From NCBI GenBank assembly GCA_018970215.1, contig JAGWWX010000001.1, forward strand, positions 24,683 through 88,682: a DNA stretch of 64,000 nucleotides, in the 5' to 3' direction. The stretch comes from Acidobacteriota bacterium (lineage in GTDB: Bacteria; Actinomycetota; Acidimicrobiia; Acidimicrobiales; RAAP-2). The notes under the pieces were generated by a model. The model had not been told where the DNA came from, did no database searches, and was given only the letters and a program-made list of their open reading frames with translations. A program made the position numbers and the translations under genes. How positions within the stretch are numbered: position 1 is the stretch's first letter; every line of letters starts with the position of its first letter. Shown in pieces: positions 30,549 to 40,046 of this stretch.

Positions 30549-31499
30549 ATGCCCGTGACAGCGGCCATCACGAGAGACGAGCGAGCGCTCGGTGTTCTCC
30601 TTGGTGGGGCGGTGGGCGACGCACTCGGCGCTGGCTACGAGTTTCAAAACCGCGTCTCGCCCGATGTCGTCACAATGAAACCTGGAGTCTTGACGGGCCG
30701 ACCGGCCGGTCAATGGAGCGACGACACGGACATGACACTCGGTATCGCGTTAGCCGCCCAGCGACACCGGGGTCTCGCCACTTCGGCCGCGCTCATCGAC
30801 GTCGCCGAGGAATTTCTGCGGTGGTATCGATCACACCCACCCGACATCGGCATGCAAACACGCGCGGTGCTCGAGTCGTGTACCAGTCCAGAGGATCTTC
30901 CTCACGCCGCCGCCCAGTTTCAGGCCCAGCGACCTGACGCTGCTGGCAACGGCAGTTTGATGCGTACGGCCGTTGTCGCACTGCCTCACTACCGAGATCT
31001 CGCCACCGTGGCAACAACTGCCCGTGCAATTTCAGCGTTGACCCACCCTCATCACGATGCGCAAGATGCCTGCGCTCTGTGGACGATGGCGGTGGCGTGC
31101 GGACTACAAGGGACCGCGACGCCAGAAGAGAGCATGGAGCGAGCACTCGACCAGTTACCAAACAGAACCCTGTGGCGAGAGCGACTCACGGCGGCCGTGG
31201 AGTGCGAGCCGCACGAGTTGGCACCGAACGGCTGGGTCGTGACGGCACTGCAGGCCGCGTGGCGCAGTGTGCACGACGCGTCCCCCACGGACCCTTTTGT
31301 CAGTGGCGTGTGCGGGGCCGTGGCACTCGGAGACGACACCGACACCATCGCCGCAATTGCGGGCTCGCTTCTCGGGGCACACTTCGGAGTGGCATCGATA
31401 CCTGGGCGGTGGATAGCCAACCTCGGCGGATGGCCGGAACATCTGACGACCGGAGATCTCGAGGCGCTAGCCCTCGATCTCGCTGCGTGCGAGGACTAA
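30549..31499 (+). CDS. ADP-ribosylglycohydrolase family protein
   Basis: GGAVGDALGAGYEF, WSDDTDMTLGIA, GNGSLMR, GDDTDTIAAIAGSLLGA. Confidence 0.93.
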   Translation: MPVTAAITRDERALGVLLGGAVGDALGAGYEFQNRVSPDVVTMKPGVLTGRPAGQWSDDTDMTLGIALAAQRHRGLATSAALIDVAEEFLRWYRSHPPDIGMQTRAVLESCTSPEDLPHAAAQFQAQRPDAAGNGSLMRTAVVALPHYRDLATVATTARAISALTHPHHDAQDACALWTMAVACGLQGTATPEESMERALDQLPNRTLWRERLTAAVECEPHELAPNGWVVTALQAAWRSVHDASPTDPFVSGVCGAVALGDDTDTIAAIAGSLLGAHFGVASIPGRWIANLGGWPEHLTTGDLEALALDLAACED

Positions 31500-34363
31500 C
31501 GACCCGACGAGAGCGCTGACTGCGCCTTCGTCAGCAAACTGCCCATCTTGTCGATCTGCTCTTGGTACGCGGCGAGATTCCCGGCCTTTAACTGTCGTTG
31601 GGCTTCGGCGTACGCCGCAGCGGCTTGCGCCAGATACGTCTGCGTCGTACCAACTGGTTCACCACCACCAGAACTACCACCGCCCACGTTCGCGCCAAGT
31701 ACCTCGGAGAGTGCCGCGGAAAGTGATGATTCGATGGCCACATCTTGGTTAAAGACCGCAATCACGTACTTCAGTTGCGGCAACGGAGTCGCCGAGCTGG
31801 TGACGTACAGCGGACGGATATAGAGCACGGAGTTGTGCAGGGGGATCATCATGTTGTGACCCAGCAGAACATTGCTGCCGTGTTGGTCCAGCGGCGTAAT
31901 GATGGTTGACACGCGGGCGTTCTGATTGATCTCAGAGTTCGCCTGCACCGGACCGGTCACCGAAGTGCCGCGAGGTGTGACGTATGACGTGAGTTGGCCG
32001 TAGTTGTCAGCGTTGGACGTCACCGTGAGGAATCCCGTGAGGCCCTGAACTGTGGCGGTCGCACCGGCGGGGACGTACGAACTCAGAGTGACGAGTTGTT
32101 GTCGTTGCTGCCCCGGGAGAGCCATGACCTGGGTGATGGGCTCCATCTGAGAGGTAATCGCAGTGGCCACACCGGTCTTGGTCGTGACGACGGTGGACTG
32201 CAGAGCTTGAGACGGTGATCCGGCCCCTGTCGTTGGTGAGACCTGCCAGCGGTCGGACGCGGTGTAGAAGGCCGACGCGGAGTCGATGTGGTAGCGGCCC
32301 CACAGCGATGCCTGCACCGCAAAGAGATCTTGTGGATACTTCAAGTGCTGGCGGATTGCTTCCGGCATCTCGCTCGCGGGACTGAATAGGTCGGGGAACG
32401 CGGAGCGATACGCCGCCAAGATGGGGTCGGTCGCTTCGCCATTGTTGCCAAACGCATAAAGCGTGATGGACCCGTCGTACCCGTCGATAACGACTTTGAC
32501 GGAATTGCGCACGTAGTTGAACGACTGAGGGAGTCCCGACGAATTCGGTACTCCCTGGCTTGACGCATCTTCGGCGTAGGGGAAGTTCGACGACGTGGTG
32601 TACCCGTCGAGCACAAACTGCACACGACCATTAGCCATCACGGCGTAGGGGTGCGAATCAAAGGACAAGAACGGGGCAACCTTTCGGGCCATGGCTTCGA
32701 CGTCACGCTCGAACAACATTCGGCTCTTCGACGTCACCTGGTCCGAAATCCACAAGTTGAGATCTTGGTAGCGAAGGGCAAACGCCGAGCGTCGGAGGAA
32801 GTTCGACATCTCCACGCCACCCGTACCGCTGTAGTGCGACTCCACTTGTGTGCCATTCGGAGTCTTGTAGTCCAACTCAGCCTGCTTGGAGTTGGCAACA
32901 ACCCACCCGGGGTCGTTGATGCCGAAGTACACCCCGGGTTGGGTCAGAGCCGGTAATCCCAGAGAATTGCGAGGTGGTATGTCTTGCAACGCGAAGACGG
33001 GGTTCCCTGTCTCTGGATCAAATGTGTTAGCGGGCGAAATCACCATTCCGTACCCGTGGGTGTACTGCAGGTGTTGATTCACCCAACTGCGAGCCGGAAG
33101 ATTGTTCATATTCAGTTGGCGTGCGCCCACCAACACGGGCGTCACCTTGCCGTTGATGGTGTAACGGTCAACGCCCAACGTGGTGAAGGTGTAGTACGAC
33201 TGAATCGCTTGGCGACGTTGCACAGTTTCCAACGCGATGTTGGCCGAAGGGTCCCACAGTCGAATGTTGTTGAGCGTCTCTTGACTCGATGCGATTTCTT
33301 GCGGAGTGATCGATTCGGCACCTGCAAAATCAACTTTCTTCACATCACTCAAGCCGTACCCCAACCGAGTAGCGGCAATATTTCGTTCGATGTACGGCAG
33401 CTCTAAGGTGCTCTGTGACGGTGTGACCTTGAACGTCTGTAGTGCCGATGGATAGATGACACCGATGACGAGGGCCAAGAACGCCCACAGTGCACCCGCG
33501 AGAGCGGGTAGCGACCAGCCGCGTCGCACTGTATTGGCCAAGAGAATGGCGGCGGCGGCCAGCGACAGCCAGAAAAGGATCGAGAGGGCCGGCATTCGGG
33601 CGTGCACGTCCGTGTACGCCGCACCTTGGATGTAGCCGTTGGTCGACGTCACGAGCGAATATCGCGCCAAGACGTATCCCGCCGCTTTAAGCAGTGCGAC
33701 AACGGCCAGCAGGACGGAGAGATGCACCTTGACTTGCGGTGACACTCGCGGTGTGACCCTCGAGGTGCGAATTCCTCCGTTGAGATAGTGATAGGCGGCC
33801 GTGATGACGGTAATGACTAATAGCGCCGTCAGCGCCCAGCTCACAATGAAGTGAAGGAATGGCAGTCGAAAGACGAAGAAACCGAGGTCTTTCTTAAACA
33901 GCGGATCGACGGTTCCAAAGTTCTGGGCGTGCGAGAAAAGAACGTAGTTATTCCATTCAGGAAGCGCAGAGAGACCAGCGATGACGCCAAGGACGAGAGA
34001 CGTGAGGGCTGTGATCCGAAAGCTGTAGGGACGCAAGAGGGCCTGCAGCTGGCGAAGTCCTTCGTCGTGCGGTTCGAAGGTGAAGTCGCGAGTCGCCAAG
34101 CGACGAGCAAGAAGCAAGTTCCCCCACAGAACGACGAAGAAAGCGAGGCCGAAGACGGCCACGAGACCCACTTTGACCATGAGCAAACCACGAAAGACAC
34201 TCGAGGCGCCGACGGAGTTGAACCACAGGGAGTCAGTCCACAAGACCGCCATGCTCCGAAGGCCCGTCAACATAAAAATACCGACCAACGCCACGGCAAT
34301 GGTGATCAGTCGACGGCGACTCACGGGTCGGCGAAAGGAAGCGAAATCATCAGGGCGGCGCAC
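31496..34363 (-). CDS. UPF0182 family membrane protein
   Basis: 955 aa; seven or so N-terminal TM helices, LPYIERNIAATRLGYGL, YTHGYGMVISPAN. Confidence 0.93.
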   Translation of the reverse strand: MRRPDDFASFRRPVSRRRLITIAVALVGIFMLTGLRSMAVLWTDSLWFNSVGASSVFRGLLMVKVGLVAVFGLAFFVVLWGNLLLARRLATRDFTFEPHDEGLRQLQALLRPYSFRITALTSLVLGVIAGLSALPEWNNYVLFSHAQNFGTVDPLFKKDLGFFVFRLPFLHFIVSWALTALLVITVITAAYHYLNGGIRTSRVTPRVSPQVKVHLSVLLAVVALLKAAGYVLARYSLVTSTNGYIQGAAYTDVHARMPALSILFWLSLAAAAILLANTVRRGWSLPALAGALWAFLALVIGVIYPSALQTFKVTPSQSTLELPYIERNIAATRLGYGLSDVKKVDFAGAESITPQEIASSQETLNNIRLWDPSANIALETVQRRQAIQSYYTFTTLGVDRYTINGKVTPVLVGARQLNMNNLPARSWVNQHLQYTHGYGMVISPANTFDPETGNPVFALQDIPPRNSLGLPALTQPGVYFGINDPGWVVANSKQAELDYKTPNGTQVESHYSGTGGVEMSNFLRRSAFALRYQDLNLWISDQVTSKSRMLFERDVEAMARKVAPFLSFDSHPYAVMANGRVQFVLDGYTTSSNFPYAEDASSQGVPNSSGLPQSFNYVRNSVKVVIDGYDGSITLYAFGNNGEATDPILAAYRSAFPDLFSPASEMPEAIRQHLKYPQDLFAVQASLWGRYHIDSASAFYTASDRWQVSPTTGAGSPSQALQSTVVTTKTGVATAITSQMEPITQVMALPGQQRQQLVTLSSYVPAGATATVQGLTGFLTVTSNADNYGQLTSYVTPRGTSVTGPVQANSEINQNARVSTIITPLDQHGSNVLLGHNMMIPLHNSVLYIRPLYVTSSATPLPQLKYVIAVFNQDVAIESSLSAALSEVLGANVGGGSSGGGEPVGTTQTYLAQAAAAYAEAQRQLKAGNLAAYQEQIDKMGSLLTKAQSALSSGR

Positions 34364-34376
34364 GCCGCAAGCCTAA

Positions 34377-36086
34377 CTACCCGTCGGCGGGGACAACCGC
34401 ACAGTTACATCCGGCGTGTAGTGGTGGATGCGGCTGGCCACTGGGGAAATCTCTACCCGCCGCGACGCCACCCACGACCGCATCGCCAGCACAGGCGTCG
34501 CACGGAGGGTGGTCGGGTGCAACGAGCACGCGCACCATCGAGCCCTGGCAGGCGGCCACGACACCAACATTGAATGCCCGGCGGGCGATATCACCGCAGA
34601 GTCGTTCAATTCGAGCACCGCGCCACTCGCGGAAGGCGGTACTCGCTCGTTCTGCTCCGTCATCGTTGCCGTCGGCCGTAATTCGCTTTCGCAGAGCAAC
34701 CGAGAGTGTGACGGCCAGATCGGCAGCACACTCATCAACGTCGCCAAAATGTTCAATCGAACTACCGCCCCCGGCCACCGAGTGAGCAAAGTCAACACCC
34801 GATTGAGCAATGGCCCGCACGGCGTCAAGAGCGGCGGCACTGTATCGAGAACGTTGCAGCAGTTCATCTTCTAGCTGATCGGTAATGAGACCTTTGACGC
34901 CACGGAGCCGTTCGATCATGACGTTTTGATCATCTTGCATCGCCCGCTTCACGTGGCGAATGAGTTCCGCCAGTTGCAAGGCGATCGCCTCTTCGCGGCG
35001 GAGAAATAGTTCGTCATCCGCGGTCACGGGCGTCGTGCGAACTTTTGGTGGCCGCTTGGCTTGTGGTTCCCGACCCTTTTCATCCTGAGTCGACGCACGC
35101 AGACGAGCAAATATGTCACTCACCACGTCATTGTCCGGCAGTTCTGTCGCCGGTTCCGTAGGGAGGTCGGGAACGATGCGCGGGCGCACCGTGGCTCCCT
35201 CGCTCGGAGAAGCTGGTGGTGAAGGCGGCGTCCCGCCCACGGGACGAGTGTGTAAGTCATCGGGCGTGACCGGCTGAATGTCGGGCACCTCTCGCAGAGG
35301 TACGCCGCGCAACAACTCTTCTTCCGTGGGGTCGGCGGCGGCGGCTTTGTTGCGCATGATTTCGTGAGCGGCGGCACGCGCCCCTTCGTCACTGGTCATC
35401 AGTCCGCCTAGTACCTGGTCCACGGAGTCGCGCACTGAATTCACTGTTGTGGTCAACGAGTCACGGGCAGCACGTAACTGCTCAATTTGAACATTGAGTG
35501 CTTTGCGTCGAAGAACAAGGTCATTCAGCACTTGTCGACGCGCTTGATTCGCTTGCTCGACAATCGCACGACCTTGTTCGCGAGATCGCTCGATAATGGC
35601 ATCACCGTTGATGCGCGCCGACTCTTCGAGGCGCATCGCCGCGGCGCGAGCCTCCTCCTCCTTCGCAGCCGAGGCAACTTCCGACTCATTCACTATCTGG
35701 AGAGCACGGGCCTGTGCGTCGACGAGGTACTTCGTGGCACGCTCTTGCGCCTGAGTAAAGAGTTGAGTCGCGCGTTCTTGGGCTTCGGCCGTAACCTTGG
35801 CTCCCTCGTCGTGTGCCGCGCGAAGTATGGCCGTCGACTGAGCGCCCAGCATCGCGGTTAAACGCGATTCGTCGAGAATTGGATTTTCGGCACGATACGT
35901 CGCTTCACTGAGTTTTGCCTGCAGGTCTCGCACTTGCTTTTCCAGCAGCGACATCTCCCGCGCGATTCTTTCGAGGTATGACTGGACTTCGTCTTGATCA
36001 AATCCCCGACGGACAACTCGAAAATTGGCCCTGGAGACATCGAGCCCCGAATGACGATTGGGCGTCAGGGGTCGGTTGTCGTCCAT
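34377..36086 (-). CDS. DivIVA-like coiled-coil protein with MuF-like (phage minor head) C-terminal motif
   Basis: N-terminus LDVSRANFRVVRRGFDQDEVQSYLERIAREM (DivIVA-like), long coiled coil, C-terminus FREWRGARIERLCGDIARRAFNVG...CDACAGDA...FPSGQPHPPLHAGCNCAVVPADG. Confidence 0.75.
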   Translation of the reverse strand: MDDNRPLTPNRHSGLDVSRANFRVVRRGFDQDEVQSYLERIAREMSLLEKQVRDLQAKLSEATYRAENPILDESRLTAMLGAQSTAILRAAHDEGAKVTAEAQERATQLFTQAQERATKYLVDAQARALQIVNESEVASAAKEEEARAAAMRLEESARINGDAIIERSREQGRAIVEQANQARRQVLNDLVLRRKALNVQIEQLRAARDSLTTTVNSVRDSVDQVLGGLMTSDEGARAAAHEIMRNKAAAADPTEEELLRGVPLREVPDIQPVTPDDLHTRPVGGTPPSPPASPSEGATVRPRIVPDLPTEPATELPDNDVVSDIFARLRASTQDEKGREPQAKRPPKVRTTPVTADDELFLRREEAIALQLAELIRHVKRAMQDDQNVMIERLRGVKGLITDQLEDELLQRSRYSAAALDAVRAIAQSGVDFAHSVAGGGSSIEHFGDVDECAADLAVTLSVALRKRITADGNDDGAERASTAFREWRGARIERLCGDIARRAFNVGVVAACQGSMVRVLVAPDHPPCDACAGDAVVGGVAAGRDFPSGQPHPPLHAGCNCAVVPADG

Positions 36087-36127
36087 ACTCCCCTGAGCCT
36101 AGAGTTTCGCCGTCCCGCTCGGTGGTT

Positions 36128-37258
36128 TCATCGCAGTTTTTCGGCGGTTCCTCCGAGTTTGTGGAGCACCCGAAGTGCCTCAGCAAAGGTCGACACACCG
36201 ATGACTCGGAGGTCCTTTCCGGCCGCCGCTCTCGCCTCACCCGCCTGCGAGGAGGGAACGAGGAACGTATCCGCGTGAGCATCAATGGCGGCTTTCGCCT
36301 TTTGAGCTATCCCCCCAATCTCACCAACGTGACCACGCAGGGACATGGTGCCCGTCACCGCAACTCGATGCGAGCCCGTGAGCGAGCCCGCGGTAATGCG
36401 GTCGTAGATAGCCAGAGTCATGGCGAGCCCACCCGACGGTCCGCCAACGTAGTCGGTTTTTACCGAAACATCGGCGGGAAGTGTGTAGGTGCGACTATTC
36501 ACCAGCATCACTCCGATAATCGACGTAGGTCGGCCTTCAATACCCGGGCAGTCCGATTTAAACGTGCGACGTGGCTTGGCCGTGGTGATCACAACATTCG
36601 TTGGCGCCACCAGAGTGACTGCACCGGAACTCGAAATTTTCGCTCGCTGAACGCTCAGGTTCACTGAGGTTTTCGGCGGGTAATCGTGTAACCGACGTAT
36701 TGCATCGCAACTCGTGGGCGTAGCGACACCATTGACTGCCACGATGCGGTCACCGACTCGAATCTTCGCCTTGTTTGCCGGACCGCCGAGGCGGAGACCC
36801 TCTACCTCCGCTCCACCGGGTTGGGTCGCTACGGCGTAGCCCGCGGTGCGAAGTGCAACAAAACTCGCCGTCTTCTTTGAACTCTCCATGTCGAGGTATC
36901 CCGACCGATCAAAGTCACCCACTGACGTTCCCTTAGGAATAATTGCGGTGAGGGGGAAGTATTCGACGTCGTTCAAAATTTTGGCGCGAAGCCATCGCCC
37001 GAGTGACATCTGCTCCAAACGAACGTCAACTATGTAGAAACCGGGAGACGAGTCAGTCGGCTTTTTCTCGGCACTGTCGGTCGGTACACCGCTGACGGTG
37101 AGTGCCGAAACGAGAGGAGATGCTGAACCCTTTTCCACGGAGTAGTACTCGGTTTTCGAGAAACTCACAACGGCCCAGGTCACGACGAGAAGAATCACCA
37201 GGACGACCCTCGAGCGAGTCACGCCACGAAGAAAGTTCCGAATGGTCAACTTCAACGG
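36128..37258 (-). CDS. PDZ-domain Lon-like (S16) protease, YlbL-type
   Basis: TM, PDZ (GPANKAKIRVGDRIVAVNG), GGPSGGLAMTLAIYD Ser and GEIGGIAQKAKAA Lys of the S16 dyad. Confidence 0.88.
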   Translation of the reverse strand, partial: PLKLTIRNFLRGVTRSRVVLVILLVVTWAVVSFSKTEYYSVEKGSASPLVSALTVSGVPTDSAEKKPTDSSPGFYIVDVRLEQMSLGRWLRAKILNDVEYFPLTAIIPKGTSVGDFDRSGYLDMESSKKTASFVALRTAGYAVATQPGGAEVEGLRLGGPANKAKIRVGDRIVAVNGVATPTSCDAIRRLHDYPPKTSVNLSVQRAKISSSGAVTLVAPTNVVITTAKPRRTFKSDCPGIEGRPTSIIGVMLVNSRTYTLPADVSVKTDYVGGPSGGLAMTLAIYDRITAGSLTGSHRVAVTGTMSLRGHVGEIGGIAQKAKAAIDAHADTFLVPSSQAGEARAAAGKDLRVIGVSTFAEALRVLHKLGGTAEKLR

Positions 37259-37281
37259 CATTTTCGTGGTGAGATACATTC

Positions 37282-37899
37282 ATGGCACATAGTGGCGACA
37301 CGCTACCCGACACCTACATCATGGAGCTTGTCGACGCCTGTTTGAGCTCTGATCTCAACGCGTTACGCAACGCCGTCCAACACCCCCACCCACGGGCGCG
37401 AATCCTCGGACTACGCGGTCTCGCCCGAGCGGATGAACTATCCGAAGATGACTGGACCACCCTGTGCGCTGACCCCGAAGCTGAAGTACGCCGTGAAGCA
37501 CTGAGCGAGATGGGATCGCGTGGGAGATGTCGGATTACACCCGCGCAGCTCATTGAGCTCCTCGGTGACCCTGATGCTCTCGTAGCAGAGGGGGCGGCCT
37601 ACGTCGCCGGGGAGTGTTTGGTGGTGGAGTGCGAAGCAGCACTCATCAACATCGTGTCGACCCACGAAGATGCCCGGTGTCGAGAAACTGCCGTGGTGGC
37701 GTTGGGCAGTCTGGGGAAAGACTCTTCGCGAGCAACAATCGTTGCGGCACTGGTCGACAAGCCCACTGTTCGACGTCGTGCGATTGTGGCACTCGCAAAT
37801 TTTGAGGGCGACGACATTGAAGAGGCTCTCGATCGGGCCGCCGATGATCGCGACTGGCAGGTGCGTAGTGCGGTTGAACTTCTTCGTCGCAACGACTAG
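37282..37899 (+). CDS. HEAT-repeat protein
   Basis: Repeated ARILGLRGLA / AEVRREALSEMG / ARCRETAVVALGSLG / PTVRRRAIVALANF units. Confidence 0.8.
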   Translation: MAHSGDTLPDTYIMELVDACLSSDLNALRNAVQHPHPRARILGLRGLARADELSEDDWTTLCADPEAEVRREALSEMGSRGRCRITPAQLIELLGDPDALVAEGAAYVAGECLVVECEAALINIVSTHEDARCRETAVVALGSLGKDSSRATIVAALVDKPTVRRRAIVALANFEGDDIEEALDRAADDRDWQVRSAVELLRRND

Positions 37900-38900
37900 T
37901 CGTCGAAGTTTCGGCTGGTGCGGCGAAGTGCACTGACGTCGTTCACGCACCGTAAAAGTCCGCGGAGAACGAGGAGATCGGGCTGGGGTGCGGCACGACA
38001 CTCAACACCTACTTCACGAGTCAGTAGTTCGGATACGTCCGTCATTTGGGCGACGCCACCCGCCAAAGTGATGCCACGAACGGATACGTCTTGAGCGAGG
38101 TCAGGAGGCGCCTCACTGAGACACTCCTTGACACTGCGTACCACGGTGCGAACGTGATCAGTAATGGCGGCTTCAACGAGTCCACCCGAGACTTCCACAC
38201 TCACGGGTTGACCAGTTTCAACTGTTCGTGCCGGCACAACACGAACTTCTTTGCGCAGTGAACCTAACGGCGACGCAATGTCAATCTTCAGTGACGCAGC
38301 AACATGAGGTGCAATGACAACGCCATATCTCGTGCGCAACATGTCCGCTATCGCCTCGTCCAGATGAGTTCCACCGACGCGAACCGAGCGATGAGTCACG
38401 ATGCCACCCAGCGACATGACGGCCGTTTCTGTGGCACCGGCTCCGAGGACCATAATCGGCGACGCCACCGGTTCCTCCACCGCGAGTTGCGCACCGATCG
38501 CCGCCGCAATTGTGGACTCAACGAGTGCGACTTCGCTGGCACCGGCCTGCAATGCGGCCTGTCGAAGAGCACGTCGCTCGATTGATGTGGCGAGTGATGG
38601 AACGCTCATCGTGACGTGCACGCGAGAAAACCGCCCAAAGCCAGCTCGATCGAACATTGCTCTGATTAATCGGGCGGCCACATCGAAGTCGACGGTGGTG
38701 CCATTCGCCAAAGGTCGGAAGTTAACAACGTGACGGGGGCTGCGCGCCACCATGCGCCACGCACTATCGCCCACGTCCACGATGTCGCCATTACGGGTGT
38801 CAATCGCCACGACACTGGACTCGCTCATTGAGACCGAACCATCTGCGGTCGCGAGACGGGTCGTAGCTGTTCCCACGTCCAACGCCACCAGCAGTGCCAC
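37896..38900 (-). CDS. MreB-like actin-fold protein
   Basis: LDVGTATTRLA (phosphate-1-like), VTMSVPSLATSIERRALRQAALQAGASEVALVESTIAAAIGAQL, SLGGIVTHRSVRVGGTHLDEAI. Confidence 0.85.
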   Translation of the reverse strand: MALLVALDVGTATTRLATADGSVSMSESSVVAIDTRNGDIVDVGDSAWRMVARSPRHVVNFRPLANGTTVDFDVAARLIRAMFDRAGFGRFSRVHVTMSVPSLATSIERRALRQAALQAGASEVALVESTIAAAIGAQLAVEEPVASPIMVLGAGATETAVMSLGGIVTHRSVRVGGTHLDEAIADMLRTRYGVVIAPHVAASLKIDIASPLGSLRKEVRVVPARTVETGQPVSVEVSGGLVEAAITDHVRTVVRSVKECLSEAPPDLAQDVSVRGITLAGGVAQMTDVSELLTREVGVECRAAPQPDLLVLRGLLRCVNDVSALRRTSRNFDD

Positions 38901-38957
38901 AGTGTGATGCTAGGGGCGACGGGAATTTACCCAGAATCAGTCGTACGCTGAGTAACT

Positions 38958-40037
38958 GTGAACAAAGGCGTTCCTTGGCGACGATGGCGGAAGCGTTCAG
39001 CAGTTCCGCCCATCGAAGGCCGGCACTACATCCATCCCGCCGAGCTTCCGTCATTCGATCAACTCGCTGCACACCCTGCGGAGCCCCTAGTTCGCCACTT
39101 CACGACGTACCTCTGGGCGACGGCGGCCGCCGTCCTTCTCGCGGGATCATTTTTGTTGGCGTCGACAGAAAGGGCGGCGACTCTGACGACCCCGATGCCG
39201 TCGCATATCGTGCGATCAATTGAACATGTGCCACACGTGGGTCGCGATGCAGCTCGCAGCATTCTGGAACTCAGCGCACCCGTCAACGGTCGCCCGGCCG
39301 GTGGTGGAGCAATCGTGGTAGGGAACGGAACCGTCGCGGTCTCAACGGTTCCTTTCGCCGTTCACTCTCATGTGTCCATCGCCTCAACGCGACGTAACTT
39401 CCAAACAGGTACCGTCATCGGACGAGACGAGCACCTCGGCTTGACGTACATCTCCCTCGATGCGCCACACCCCGTCACCGAACTCGGACGTTTAGCGGCG
39501 ACGCAACCAGTGCTGGCGCTGGCTCCGTATTTTCGCCCCTCGTCATCCATCATGTCGATTGCCTACTCGCACACCGTCCTGTCTGATCCGCAGTCCACGG
39601 CGGCCGATGGCGTTGTTAGCTATCTCTCGGCAACGACACCATCAAGTCTTCACGGACTCGCCGGATCCGTCGCAGTTGACGGCGACGGGAAGGTCGTTGC
39701 ACTGTTTGGACACAGCAATCGTTGGCTGTCCGCCTCCTACGTCGCTTCCGTTGCTCTCACGTGGCTCGCCGAACCAGACTGCCACGGGCGGCTCGGTATC
39801 GATGCCGTGACTGCTCCGGGGGGTGGGATTGACGTTGTGCGTGTCCTGCCCGGCCCGTCGTCAGGGCTCTTGCGACGGGGTGATGTCATCACCACCATTA
39901 ATAGTCACTCCGTTGACTCAGTTGACCAACTGCTGTCGGTCCTCTACACCATTCCGGGCCGTTCTCCCGTGGTCGTGCGGTACGCGAGGAACTCGACGAC
40001 TCAGTACGCCGTCGTTCATCTTGGCTGTCAGCCCTAA
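38958..40037 (+). CDS. HtrA-like trypsin/PDZ protein, probably catalytically degenerate
   Basis: TM, trypsin-like beta-rich region, C-terminal PDZ (LPGPSSGLLRRGDVITTINSHSVDSVDQLLSVL); no clear His/Asp/Ser triad. Confidence 0.65.
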   Translation: MNKGVPWRRWRKRSAVPPIEGRHYIHPAELPSFDQLAAHPAEPLVRHFTTYLWATAAAVLLAGSFLLASTERAATLTTPMPSHIVRSIEHVPHVGRDAARSILELSAPVNGRPAGGGAIVVGNGTVAVSTVPFAVHSHVSIASTRRNFQTGTVIGRDEHLGLTYISLDAPHPVTELGRLAATQPVLALAPYFRPSSSIMSIAYSHTVLSDPQSTAADGVVSYLSATTPSSLHGLAGSVAVDGDGKVVALFGHSNRWLSASYVASVALTWLAEPDCHGRLGIDAVTAPGGGIDVVRVLPGPSSGLLRRGDVITTINSHSVDSVDQLLSVLYTIPGRSPVVVRYARNSTTQYAVVHLGCQP

Positions 40038-40046
40038 GTTGGCGCT

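Noticed and set aside
34377-34502. MuF-like motif as evidence of a prophage remnant
   Set aside because: No terminase, portal, capsid, tail or integrase genes nearby; the motif is in frame with a long coiled-coil protein in a housekeeping neighbourhood.
33851-34573. 240-aa plus-strand ORF
   Set aside because: Antisense across the UPF0182 and DivIVA-like genes; low-complexity charged composition.
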